Shown here: piece by piece, positions 8,691 through 17,420 of the stretch
Position numbering within the stretch: the stretch's first letter is position 1
Layout: the number at the start of each line of letters is the position of its first letter
Assembly (NCBI RefSeq): GCF_014200605.1
Contig: NZ_JACHCE010000002.1
Coordinates: forward strand, 53,300-117,299
Direction: 5' to 3'
DNA from: Pedobacter cryoconitis
GTDB lineage: Bacteria > Bacteroidota > Bacteroidia > Sphingobacteriales > Sphingobacteriaceae
Length of the DNA stretch: 64,000 nucleotides
The notes under the pieces: model-generated
Seen by the model: the letters and a program-made list of their open reading frames with translations, nothing else
Told to the model about the DNA's origin: nothing
The model's database searches: none
Position numbers and translations under genes: made by a program

Positions 8691-9479
8691 TTAATCTATT
8701 AATCGGGTTCCAAAACCCAGTGTATCAATCTGTGGTAATTCATCTGCTTTGCCAATATAGACTGCCTTAACCCCTTGTCTGATGGCTTCAAATGCATTAT
8801 GTAATTTAGGGATCATCCCTCCTGAAACTATTCCTTCTGTTTGTAATCTTTCAAAATCTTCTCTCTTGATTTCTGTTACCAGCGAATTTTCATCCTCCAC
8901 ATCTTTCAATACCCCTTTTTTCTCAAAACAGTAAACCAGCCTGGTCTCATAAACTGAAGACATCGCTACAGCAACCGCAGAAGCAATAGTATCTGCATTT
9001 GTATTCAGCAGCTGACTTTCTCCATCATGTGTAATGGCACATAAAACGGGTACCAGCTGACTTTTCAGTAAACTGTCCAGCGTAGTAACCGATACCGAAT
9101 TTTCATCCAGATCACCTACAAAACCAAAGTCTATCTCTTTTACAGGACGTTTTACAGCCCTGATCACATTGCCATCTGCCCCACTCAATCCAATTGCATT
9201 ACATCCTCTGGCCTGTAACTGCGCTACCATATTTTTATTAATCAGCCCGCCGTAGACCATTGTAACGACACGCAGCGTTTCAATATCTGTAATTCTGCGT
9301 CCATCTACCAGTTTAGGTTCAATTCCCAGAGAAGTACCTAATTCAGTAGCAATCTTACCACCACCATGAATCAGAATCTTATCTCCCTGCAAAGCTGTAA
9401 AGTCAACAAGAAACTGGTGCAGCTTCTCTGAGTTATCGATTACATTTCCACCTATTTTTATAACTGTTAGCTGCTTCAT
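8691..9479 (-). CDS. argB: Acylglutamate kinase
   Basis: Phosphorylates N-acylglutamate, the second step of arginine synthesis. The 262-residue amino acid kinase has KIGGNVID at the N-terminus, the phosphate-binding HGGGK near residue 41, LSGADG near residue 99 and the C-terminal GGMIPKL nucleotide/lysine segment. It lacks the N-terminal helix of arginine-feedback-inhibited hexameric forms, so allosteric inhibition by arginine at this step seems less likely (inference). Gaps of 1 bp to proC and 3 bp to the upstream hydrolase indicate one transcript. Confidence 0.93.
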   Translation of the reverse strand: MKQLTVIKIGGNVIDNSEKLHQFLVDFTALQGDKILIHGGGKIATELGTSLGIEPKLVDGRRITDIETLRVVTMVYGGLINKNMVAQLQARGCNAIGLSGADGNVIRAVKRPVKEIDFGFVGDLDENSVSVTTLDSLLKSQLVPVLCAITHDGESQLLNTNADTIASAVAVAMSSVYETRLVYCFEKKGVLKDVEDENSLVTEIKREDFERLQTEGIVSGGMIPKLHNAFEAIRQGVKAVYIGKADELPQIDTLGFGTRLID

Positions 9480-9482
9480 TCT

Positions 9483-10442
9483 TTATTTTTTAAGGAATTC
9501 GTTGATGATAGGAAATTCTTTTTCCGGTTCTTCTACCTGTGGGTTATGACCTGATTTTTCAAACATTACAAATTGTGCCTGCGGACAGTATTCTTTGTAT
9601 TTTACCATCATCCAGGGCGTTGCAACTCTGTCAAAACGACCACCAATAATCAGAATTGGCATTTTTAAATCCTTTAACTGCTTTCTGAAATCAAAAGTCC
9701 CGATATCACTTCCCACATAGAAATCACCATCTCTGCCTACCATCTGATAGTAAAGTTTGGTATTCATACTATTTGGATATGGTTTTCTGCCTCTGGCGAC
9801 AAACTGACCAGGATTATAAGCGTATAAAAATCCGTAAGGGACTTTACCGTAAATTTCCTGATGCTGAGCATCACTTGAAACAGCCCCCTGCTCTCTGATT
9901 TTCATCAGGTCTGCCCATACTTCAGGATAATTGGTTTTGATTTCATGGTTAGAGTTATCATCATTTTCCTGCCACATCACATAACTGTGAAAAGTATTGG
10001 CAAGAATCAGGTGACTGACGTTATTCGGGTACTTAATTGCATAGCCCTGCGCAACCAGGCCACCATAAGAATGCCCTAAAAGAGAGACTTTATTTAATTT
10101 TAAAGCTTTTCTTAACCCTTCTATATCTTCAATATCTCTTTGTAAACTATAATCTGAAACGACTTTTGCAGTATCTGACTTCCCTCTTCCAAACCCGTCA
10201 AAGTAGATTAACTGGTGATTGGCATCTGCTAAAGGATCAAAACTTCTTAGTCCGGGATGTGCTCCGCCAGGTCCGCCGGCAATAAAAATGATGGGGTCAC
10301 CCTGTCCAACAGTTACCACCCATAATTTAGCACCGTTGACGGTAATAAATTTACCGTCAGTCCAGCTGTCGACAGTTTTTTGCTGCGCAAAAGATAGTGC
10401 GGTAAAGAATAGCGCACAAAATAAAAGGCTTATTCGTTTCAT
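9483..10442 (-). CDS. Secreted alpha/beta hydrolase, proline iminopeptidase-like
   Basis: A 319-residue alpha/beta hydrolase with a clear signal peptide (residues 1-19, cleavage after SFA). It has the oxyanion motif GGPGGAHPG (about 55-63), nucleophile elbow GHSYGG, the acid in GGRFDRVATP and the catalytic His in SGHNPQ. GGPG is typical of S33 proline iminopeptidases. It sits inside the arginine cluster, 79 bp after the transcarbamylase and 3 bp before argB, although an exported peptidase has no known step in arginine synthesis. It may release proline or other residues from peptides. Substrate unproven. Confidence 0.8.
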   Translation of the reverse strand: MKRISLLFCALFFTALSFAQQKTVDSWTDGKFITVNGAKLWVVTVGQGDPIIFIAGGPGGAHPGLRSFDPLADANHQLIYFDGFGRGKSDTAKVVSDYSLQRDIEDIEGLRKALKLNKVSLLGHSYGGLVAQGYAIKYPNNVSHLILANTFHSYVMWQENDDNSNHEIKTNYPEVWADLMKIREQGAVSSDAQHQEIYGKVPYGFLYAYNPGQFVARGRKPYPNSMNTKLYYQMVGRDGDFYVGSDIGTFDFRKQLKDLKMPILIIGGRFDRVATPWMMVKYKEYCPQAQFVMFEKSGHNPQVEEPEKEFPIINEFLKK

Positions 10443-10521
10443 CTGTTGGTCTATTTGTTATTTAGGTTTGTAATGGTTTAAAGCCATCAGAAGCATCATT
10501 TTACAGCGCTATCCGGCCCTC

Positions 10522-11487
10522 CTAAGATAGCTTTTGTAACAGACCTTTCAAAACTGCTTGTGCTGCCCACAAACGGTTTCCTGCTTCATGTATCACTAAA
10601 GAATTTGGCCCGTCCAATACTTCAGATGAGAGTTCCAGATCTCTTCTAACTGGCAGACAATGCATTACTTTAGCGTCATTCGTCTCTTTTAAAAGCTCAT
10701 TAGTTAGCATCCAGCCTTCCGGATAAGGAAGTATTTTTCCGTATTCTTTATAGCCTGACCAGTTTTTCACATAAATATAATCGGCACCTTCTAATGCTTG
10801 GTGCAGGTTATTCGTGATATGAGCTCCAGAAGTAAAATCTTCGGAAAGTTCGTAACCTTCTGGCTGTACTATGGTAAAATCAAGCATATCTTCCTCTTGT
10901 GCTTTACACATCCATTCTGCAAAAGAGTTAGGAACTGCCTGTGGTAAAGCTTTGATATGTGGTGCCCATGCTAAAACAACTTTAGGTTTAGCTGTTCCTT
11001 TCCAGGTTTCTTTAATTGTAACCAAATCTGCCAGACTCTGTAAAGGGTGACGGGTTGCACTTTCCAGACTAACTACAGGTACACCACAATATTTGATAAA
11101 CTTATTAAAGAAATCTTCGTTATAATCTTCTTCTCTGCTAACCAGTTTTGGAAAAGAACGAAGCCCCAGGATATCACAATACTGGCCCATTACCGCTGCT
11201 GCTTCACGAATATGTTCCACAGTATTCCCATTCATTACTACTCCATCTTCAGTTTCCAGTGCCCATCCTTCTTTATCCATATTCATCACCATTACACTCA
11301 TTCCTAAGTTGATGGCTGCTTTCTGAGTACTTAAACGGGTACGTAAACTTGGGTTCAGGAAAACCAGCCCAAGAGTTTTATTTTTTCCCAGCTGCTGATC
11401 TGCATAGGGATTGCTTTTTAATGCAAGGGCATCCTTTACTAATTGGCTGATGTCCTGGACATCATTTACTGAAGTGAACTGGTTCAT
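10522..11487 (-). CDS. argF': N-succinylornithine carbamoyltransferase (ArgF')
   Basis: Transfers carbamoyl from carbamoyl phosphate to N-acylated ornithine. The 321-residue protein has the carbamoyl-phosphate loop SLRTR (47-51), RHPLQSLADL mid-protein and HCLPVRR near the C-terminus. It resembles Bacteroides SOTCase (LETE, RHPLQS) more than ordinary OTCase. Residue 90 is Val in TVEH. The equivalent is Pro90 in Bacteroides fragilis SOTCase and Glu92 in Xanthomonas AOTCase, and reported mutants replacing Glu92 by Pro, Ser, Val or Ala use succinylornithine. Hence succinyl is the better call. Its ATG overlaps the argD stop by 4 bp. Confidence 0.88.
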   Translation of the reverse strand: MNQFTSVNDVQDISQLVKDALALKSNPYADQQLGKNKTLGLVFLNPSLRTRLSTQKAAINLGMSVMVMNMDKEGWALETEDGVVMNGNTVEHIREAAAVMGQYCDILGLRSFPKLVSREEDYNEDFFNKFIKYCGVPVVSLESATRHPLQSLADLVTIKETWKGTAKPKVVLAWAPHIKALPQAVPNSFAEWMCKAQEEDMLDFTIVQPEGYELSEDFTSGAHITNNLHQALEGADYIYVKNWSGYKEYGKILPYPEGWMLTNELLKETNDAKVMHCLPVRRDLELSSEVLDGPNSLVIHEAGNRLWAAQAVLKGLLQKLS

Positions 11488-12617
11488 CCTTTTATAGCAA
11501 TTTTAAAGTTTTCTAAAAATTGATCTGCTTGTGCTTTAGTCAGGTTAAGTGCTGGTAATAATCTGATCACATTAGGTTTAGCTTCTCCTGTGAAGATAAA
11601 CTGTTTAAACAACAGGTTCTTTTTCACCTGAGAAAGTTCTTCCGGAAGGTCAATACCGATCATTAAACCACGTCCTCTTACTTCACGGATTTCTTCGGTC
11701 TTTTTAAGTTCTGTGATTAAATAGTCACCGATTTTCGCTGCATTTTCCATCAGCTGATCCTGTTCCATGATTTCCAGAACTGCAAGAGCAGCTGCACAAG
11801 CCAGGTGATTTCCACCAAAAGTAGTACCCAGCATAGAGTGCCATGCAGTGAATTTTGGTGCAATAGCAATTCCCGCTACCGGAAATCCATTGCCCATTCC
11901 TTTGGCCATGGTATAAACGTCTGCATTTACACCTGCATAGTCATGTGAATAAAATAGACCTGTTCTGCCATAACCGCATTGAACACTATCAGCAATATAT
12001 ACTGCATTGTACTGATCACATAAAGTGCGGATAAGCTGTAAGAAACTTACAGAAGCTTCTTTAATACCGCCAACACCTTGTATGCCTTCAATGATCACAG
12101 AACTGATTTCTTCTCCGTATGCTGCGAAAGCCTCTTTAAGAGCCTGTTCATCATTGAAAGGAAGAAAAACAATATGGTCTGTGCTGTTTACCGGTGCAAT
12201 AATTTTAGGATTGTCTGTAGCAGACACCGCAAGAGAAGTACGGCCGTGGAAAGCACCTTTGAAAGCGATTACTTTTTTTCTTCCATTATAGAAAGATGCC
12301 AGTTTTAAAGCATTTTCATTAGCCTCAGCACCAGAATTACAAAGAAATAACTGGTAGTCAGTCTTTCCTGATACTTTACCTAATTTTTCTGCAAGCTCTG
12401 CCTGCAGTGGTATTTTTACTGAATTAGAGTAAAACCCTACTTTGTTCAACTGATCTGTCAAACGTTTTACATAGTGAGGATGGGTATGACCAATAGAAAT
12501 TACAGCGTGTCCGCCATAAAGGTCAAGGTACTCCTGCCCATTGGCATCCCATACGGTACTGCCTGAGGCTTTAACAATTTCTATATCATTTAAAGGGTAT
12601 ACATCGAATAAGTTCAT
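11484..12617 (-). CDS. argD: Acylornithine aminotransferase
   Basis: A class III PLP aminotransferase converting N-acylglutamate semialdehyde to N-acylornithine. The 377 residues include CNSGAEANENALKLA (about 105), FHGRT, the PLP Asp region IADSVQCGYGRTG, the catalytic Lys in MAKGMGNGFP and GTTFGGNHLACA. Length fits ArgD/AstC rather than longer class III relatives. Translationally coupled to argF'. It is separated from argC by 101 bp holding a hairpin, so expression may be modulated there. Confidence 0.93.
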   Translation of the reverse strand: MNLFDVYPLNDIEIVKASGSTVWDANGQEYLDLYGGHAVISIGHTHPHYVKRLTDQLNKVGFYSNSVKIPLQAELAEKLGKVSGKTDYQLFLCNSGAEANENALKLASFYNGRKKVIAFKGAFHGRTSLAVSATDNPKIIAPVNSTDHIVFLPFNDEQALKEAFAAYGEEISSVIIEGIQGVGGIKEASVSFLQLIRTLCDQYNAVYIADSVQCGYGRTGLFYSHDYAGVNADVYTMAKGMGNGFPVAGIAIAPKFTAWHSMLGTTFGGNHLACAAALAVLEIMEQDQLMENAAKIGDYLITELKKTEEIREVRGRGLMIGIDLPEELSQVKKNLLFKQFIFTGEAKPNVIRLLPALNLTKAQADQFLENFKIAIKG

Positions 12618-12679
12618 CTTTTTAAAAGCTTTTTACCTCAGATTCTGATCTCAGGTGGTTCGTAAAATAATTTGATTGC

Positions 12680-12711
12680 AAAGCAGACTATTTAAATAGA
12701 CAGTCTGCTTT
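12680..12711 (-). promoter_or_regulatory. Hairpin in the argC-argD intercistronic gap
   Basis: Arms AAAGCAGACT (12680-12689) and AGTCTGCTTT (12702-12711) are a perfect 10-bp inverted repeat with a 12-nt loop that contains the palindrome CTATTTAAATAG. In the direction of transcription no T run follows, so it is more likely an RNA processing or stability hairpin, or a weak attenuator, than a full terminator. Confidence 0.45.
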
Positions 12712-12718
12712 TGTTGGT

Positions 12719-13690
12719 CTAAAAAGCTGCTGCTTTAAGTTTCAGGCCCTGCCGTTCGTCTAATCCAAACATCAAATTCATATTCTGTACCGCCTGTCCG
12801 CTTGCCCCTTTTAATAAGTTATCTATAATACTGATTATTAACAACTTGCTACCATGCTTCTCGACATGCACTAATCCTTTATTCGTATTGACTACTTGTT
12901 TAAGATCGATATTCTTTTTACTTACATGTGTAAAAGGATGTTCGCTATAATAATCTTCGTAAATAGTTTGTGCCTGTTCTGCTGTTAAATCACTCTCCAG
13001 ATAAACCGCAGCCAGAATTCCCCTGGTGAAATCTCCGCGTTGCGGGATAAAGTTCAGTTCCTGGTTAAAATCTGTGTCAAGCTGTAAAAGGCTTTGCCCG
13101 ATTTCATTCAAATGCTGATGTTCAAAAGCCTTATAAACAGACAGGTTATTGTTACGCCAGCTAAAATGAGATGTTGCTGCCAGACTTTGTCCTGCTCCTG
13201 TTGAACCTGTAGTGGCATTGATATGGACTTCACTTTTCAACAGGCCATTTGCAGCCAGAGGTAATAAAGCCAGTTGGATACAAGTTGCAAAACAACCTGG
13301 GTTTGCGACAAAGTCAGCTGTTTTGATACGCTCTCTGTTGAGTTCAGGCAGACCATAAATCCAATCTGTACCTGCTGCCTGGGCCAATCTGAAATCCTGG
13401 CTCAGGTCTATTATTTTAATCCCTGCCGCAATAGGATTTGCGTCAAGGAATTTTTTTGCATCGCCATGGCCTACGCATAAAAAAAGCACGTCAATGGCAG
13501 AAGAAAGTTCAGCTGTAAAACGCAGATCAGTATCTCCTAAAAGATCAGTATGAACATCTGAGATCAGATTACCACCATTACTGTTGCTATGTACAAATAC
13601 AATTTCTACGTCTGGATGATGAACTAACAGACGCAGCATTTCACCACCGGTATATCCGGCACCGCCAACTATACCTGCTTTAATCTTCAT
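12719..13690 (-). CDS. argC: N-acyl-gamma-glutamyl-phosphate reductase
   Basis: Reduces N-acylglutamyl phosphate to the semialdehyde with NADPH. The 323-residue protein has the Rossmann motif GGAGYTGGEMLRLL (9-22) and the active-site Cys in NPGCFAT (about residue 132). A His in the RGDFTRG-to-HPFTH region completes the type. The start overlaps the end of argG by 11 bp in a different frame, which indicates coupled translation. The C-terminal VQNMN segment is normal for the family. Confidence 0.94.
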   Translation of the reverse strand: MKIKAGIVGGAGYTGGEMLRLLVHHPDVEIVFVHSNSNGGNLISDVHTDLLGDTDLRFTAELSSAIDVLFLCVGHGDAKKFLDANPIAAGIKIIDLSQDFRLAQAAGTDWIYGLPELNRERIKTADFVANPGCFATCIQLALLPLAANGLLKSEVHINATTGSTGAGQSLAATSHFSWRNNNLSVYKAFEHQHLNEIGQSLLQLDTDFNQELNFIPQRGDFTRGILAAVYLESDLTAEQAQTIYEDYYSEHPFTHVSKKNIDLKQVVNTNKGLVHVEKHGSKLLIISIIDNLLKGASGQAVQNMNLMFGLDERQGLKLKAAAF

Positions 13691-14873
13691 TGCTGTTCAC
13701 TTTATGCCAGATCATGACCTGGTTGCCAAATATTTTAGAGAAGCCTTTAACGTCCTCGCCACTCCATGCATTGTTCATTTCACCATAGCTGCCAAATTTA
13801 TTGCTCATCAGGTCGTGATCAGACTCAATACCGATAATCTGGAATCTGTATGGTAATAACTCTACAAACACTTTTCCGCTTACCGTCTGTTGTGTATCTG
13901 CAAGGAAGGCTTCGATATTACGCATAATAGGATCATGGAATTGACCTTCATGCAGCCAGTTTCCATAAAAAGAAGATAATTGCTCTTTCCATGACAACTG
14001 CCATTTTGTTAAAGTATGTTTTTCTAAAGTATGGTGTGCTTTAATGATAACCATTGGCGCAGCAGCTTCAAAACCTACACGTCCTTTAATTCCAATGATT
14101 GTATCTCCAACGTGGATATCACGTCCTATACCATAAGGCTGTGCAATAGCCTGTAATTTCTGAATTGCTTTTACTGGTTCTAATTGCTCACCGTCAAGTG
14201 CCACTAACTCTCCTTTTTCAAAAGTAAGTTCAATCCTGCGGCTCTGTGTTTCAGAAACCTGTGTTGGCCATGCTTCTTCTGGTAAAGTTTCGTTAGAGGT
14301 CAGCGTTTCTTTTCCTCCTACCGAAGTACCCCATAAACCTTTGTTGATAGAATATCTTGCTTTTTCTGCGCTATATTCAACTCCGTGTTTACTTAAATAT
14401 TCTATTTCCGCTTCGCGGGATAATTTCAAATCTCTGATCGGAGTGATAATTTCTACATTAGGAATGATAATATTAAAGATCATATCAAAACGAACCTGAT
14501 CATTACCTGCCCCTGTACTTCCGTGAGCCACGTAATCAGCACCAATCTTTTTCACATAATTTGCTATTGCTGTAGCCTGGCTTACACGCTCAGCACTTAC
14601 AGAAAGCGGATAAGTTGCATTTTTCAATACATTACCAAATACGAGGTATTTAATACATCCATCGTAATAATTTGCAGTTTCATCAACCACTGCATGAGAA
14701 GCTACCCCTAAAGCGTAAGCTCTTTTTTCGATTTCCTGTAGTTCTTCATCAGAAAAACCACCTGTATTGACAATTACTGAATGAACTTCCAGTCCACGGT
14801 CCTGTGCCAGGTGAATACAGCAAAATGAAGTATCTAAACCTCCGCTAAAAGCTAAAACTACTTTCTTTTTCAT
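13680..14873 (-). CDS. argG: Argininosuccinate synthase
   Basis: Condenses citrulline and aspartate using ATP. The protein has the PP-loop SGGLDTSFC near residue 10, AHGSTGAGNDQVRF near residue 120 and ELTFEKGE further on. I take the ATG at 14873 (Met-Lys-Lys-Lys-Val) as the start; two codons upstream at 14879 there is only a TTG. That gives 397 residues, normal for the family. It is the second gene of the cluster, just downstream of the GNAT gene. Confidence 0.95.
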   Translation of the reverse strand: MKKKVVLAFSGGLDTSFCCIHLAQDRGLEVHSVIVNTGGFSDEELQEIEKRAYALGVASHAVVDETANYYDGCIKYLVFGNVLKNATYPLSVSAERVSQATAIANYVKKIGADYVAHGSTGAGNDQVRFDMIFNIIIPNVEIITPIRDLKLSREAEIEYLSKHGVEYSAEKARYSINKGLWGTSVGGKETLTSNETLPEEAWPTQVSETQSRRIELTFEKGELVALDGEQLEPVKAIQKLQAIAQPYGIGRDIHVGDTIIGIKGRVGFEAAAPMVIIKAHHTLEKHTLTKWQLSWKEQLSSFYGNWLHEGQFHDPIMRNIEAFLADTQQTVSGKVFVELLPYRFQIIGIESDHDLMSNKFGSYGEMNNAWSGEDVKGFSKIFGNQVMIWHKVNSNED

Positions 14874-14892
14874 GAGCAATGTGTGTGTGTTA

Positions 14893-15600
14893 TTATTTAA
14901 AAAATAGAGTTGGTAAATGTAATATTGATTTCAGGCCTCCTTTATCATCAGGAGATTTTGGCTTAAGCACTAGTCTTTGTTTGATGCGCATAAAGCGTTC
15001 ATATAACTTAGGCTTGCGTTCTAATTCTTCTGCAAATTTCTTTGCTACGTCATGTTTCTGTGTGGCAGGATCATAAAGCATTGCTGTACACATACAGTTC
15101 TTACGGTCTTTACTTTTCAGGATTTCGAAATTCACACAGCTCTGACATCCTTTCCAGAATTCTTCATCCTGAGAAAGCTCAGAATAAGTTACTGGTTCAT
15201 AACCCAGATCGGAGTTAATTTTCATTACTGCCAGCCCCGTAGTCAATCCGAATATCTTAGCCTTAGGATATTTTTGACGTGATAACTCAAAAATTTTGTG
15301 TTTAATCGTATGGGCAAGTCCCACTTTTCTGTACTTAGGACTGACTACTAATCCTGAATTGGCCACAAACTGTCCGTGGCTCCAGGTTTCAATATAGCAG
15401 AACCCAGCCCATGAGCCATCCTTGTGAAAAGCAATGACTGATTTCCCCTCAGTCATTTTTCCACCCACATACTCAGGAGAGCGTTTAGCGATACCTGTGC
15501 CTCGTGCTTTAGCCGATTCAGCCATTTCTTCACAGATTTCTTCTGCAAAAACACGATGTTCAGGAAGTGCAACCTGCACTATAAAATCGTTTATATTCAT
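14893..15600 (-). CDS. GNAT acyltransferase, candidate N-acylglutamate (succinylglutamate) synthase
   Basis: A 235-residue GNAT protein. Beta-strand 4 and the pantetheine loop are visible as SGLVVSPKYRKVGLAHTI (about 81-98). Behind the core is a cysteine cluster, CxxC followed about 20 residues later by CMC (about residues 153-180), a possible metal site not usual for ArgA. The cluster otherwise lacks the first step (argA or argJ), and this gene is first in it, 19 bp before argG. It is therefore the positional candidate for acylating glutamate, with a succinyl donor if the transcarbamylase assignment is right. The function is inferred, not shown. Confidence 0.7.
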   Translation of the reverse strand: MNINDFIVQVALPEHRVFAEEICEEMAESAKARGTGIAKRSPEYVGGKMTEGKSVIAFHKDGSWAGFCYIETWSHGQFVANSGLVVSPKYRKVGLAHTIKHKIFELSRQKYPKAKIFGLTTGLAVMKINSDLGYEPVTYSELSQDEEFWKGCQSCVNFEILKSKDRKNCMCTAMLYDPATQKHDVAKKFAEELERKPKLYERFMRIKQRLVLKPKSPDDKGGLKSILHLPTLFFK

Positions 15601-16139
15601 TAATAGTTAACGAAAAAAAGATAAAATATTCTTATTAATTGATTTTGAAGAGACGTAAGCCTCTAAAGATTGAGTTAGAATTAACTCAAATACGGGGTGT
15701 ATAATTTTGCCGGCTGGTGGTTACATAAATGACCGGTTCCAGACGTTCAATATATAAACTTCTCGCAGCAATGTTCTTTGCTGTTACGATTGAAAGTTTA
15801 TGTATTATCTGTTTGATCATTTTCTGTACAATTCCCGCTTTAAAATATTAATGCTGTAAAGGTTTAAATAAATATCGAGTTGTGCAACAGGTTTTTTATT
15901 TTTTTACATTTCATCAACTCCTTGGGCCTCATGAGGTCAACGCTCAAAATTACGGGATATCTCAATAAGATAAAACAGCATAAAGATTAAATATTTGTTA
16001 ATTCGCCGAGGGGATGAATATGCTGTCAATCTGGAGGAATAAGTCAGACTTATTTCCGCTCCAGTTTTTGAATCTGATATCCTTAAACCATCCTGTTAAT
16101 TTATTTGTAAGTTTATCCTGGTTAGTTAATGCCCATTTT
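15601..16139. other. Divergent intergenic region between the arginine cluster and the M28 peptidase gene
   Basis: About 540 bp without a convincing gene. It holds the operator-like repeat at 15670-15689 and a 10-bp palindrome CCTCATGAGG at 15927-15936 within TTG/CAA flanks. The plus-strand reading frame is open from 16014, but those first 42 codons do not look like a protein N-terminus. I see no tRNA or riboswitch. Confidence 0.5.
15670..15689. promoter_or_regulatory. Perfect inverted repeat upstream of the arginine cluster (candidate operator)
   Basis: TTGAGTTA (15670-15677) and TAACTCAA (15682-15689), spacer GAAT, lie 70 bp upstream of the first gene of the cluster. Arm length and A+T-rich flanks suit a dimeric repressor such as an ArgR-type protein. 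No run of T follows, so it is not a terminator. Confidence 0.5.
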
Positions 16140-17300
16140 ATGAAGAAATTCCTTTTTCTTATAGCACTTATTTTTTCAGGATTCCCTTCTGCTGTCTCCG
16201 CACAAAATATGTCTGCAGCCAGAAAGACTATAAAAAAGCTTACCTCTACAGACTTTTGGGGAAGAGGTTATACCAAAGAAGGAATGGCCAGGGCAGCAGT
16301 TTATCTTTGCGATGAATTCAGGAAGGCCGGCCTGAAACCTATGGAAGGAAATGATTACAGGCAGAATTTCTCTTATCCTGTGAATACTTTCCCGGGGAAA
16401 ATGGAAGTCTCCGTTAATGGACAACAGTTAATCCCGGGCAGGGATTTTATCATTGAGCCCTCCAGCAAAGGTCTGCATGGCAAAATGAAGATGCAGCAAA
16501 CGGACAGCATCTTTGTAAACCCCGAACAGCGGGTAGCTGTTGTGCTGAAAGATAAACTCACCTGGAGTGCGGCATTGAAAGTGGAAGATTTTACGGTACT
16601 GGAAATTAAAAAGACCGCCCTGACCGCCAAACCAGATTCTATTGAGGCGAATATTGAACAGGAGTTTATTCCTGAATTTATCACCAGCAATATCTGTGGA
16701 GTAGTCAAAGGGACAAAACATCCTGATTCGTTATTGATGATCACTGCACATTATGATCATTTGGGGGGCATGGGTGACCATACATTTTTCCCCGGAGCGA
16801 ATGATAACGCAAGCGGAATAGCCCTATTGCTGAACCTTGCTAAATATTATGCTAAAAACCCAGCACCCTATACTATTGCATTTGTCTGTTTTGCAGGAGA
16901 AGAACCGGGGCTCAAAGGCTCTTCTTTCTTTACAACATTTCCTCCGGTCCCTCTTTCCAATATCAGGTTCTTAATCAACATGGATATGGTTGGCACGGGA
17001 GAAAAAGGGATTACAGTAGTAAATGCGACGATCCTCCCAAAAGAATTTGCATTGCTGAATAAAATAAATGACCAGTATAAATATCTGAGTAAAATTAATC
17101 CCCGTAATAAAGCAGCGAACAGTGATCATTACTTTTTCACAGAAAAGGGGGTTCCTGCATTTTTTATTTATACCCAGGGAGGTATAAGTGCTTACCATGA
17201 TATTGATGATGTTTATGCCACCCTGCCGCTCACCAAGTTTGCTGATTTATTTAAGTTATTTATCCGCTTTAATGCAGCACTGATGCAATCATCCTCTTAA
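16140..17300 (+). CDS. Secreted M28 family zinc aminopeptidase
   Basis: I place the start at the ATG at 16140, because it gives a textbook signal peptide (MKKFLFLIALIFSG, cleavage near SAVSAQ). The frame is open upstream to 16014 but that extension reads like noise. The 386-residue protein has the M28 metal and catalytic ligands: His in TAHYDHLG, Asp in GANDNASG, Glu-Glu in FAGEEPG, Asp in INMDMVG and a final His in AYHDIDD. It probably trims peptides in the periplasm. It stands alone, divergent from the arginine cluster. Confidence 0.88.
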   Translation: MKKFLFLIALIFSGFPSAVSAQNMSAARKTIKKLTSTDFWGRGYTKEGMARAAVYLCDEFRKAGLKPMEGNDYRQNFSYPVNTFPGKMEVSVNGQQLIPGRDFIIEPSSKGLHGKMKMQQTDSIFVNPEQRVAVVLKDKLTWSAALKVEDFTVLEIKKTALTAKPDSIEANIEQEFIPEFITSNICGVVKGTKHPDSLLMITAHYDHLGGMGDHTFFPGANDNASGIALLLNLAKYYAKNPAPYTIAFVCFAGEEPGLKGSSFFTTFPPVPLSNIRFLINMDMVGTGEKGITVVNATILPKEFALLNKINDQYKYLSKINPRNKAANSDHYFFTEKGVPAFFIYTQGGISAYHDIDDVYATLPLTKFADLFKLFIRFNAALMQSSS

Positions 17301-17420
17301 CACGTACGATTGTGTAAACAAGTCCTTTATCGCTTTTCTGTCATATATTAAAAAAACAATATTCCCGTGATAAACAAATCGATCCTGACACCGTTTATTT
17401 GCATATAAATCTACAGGTCA

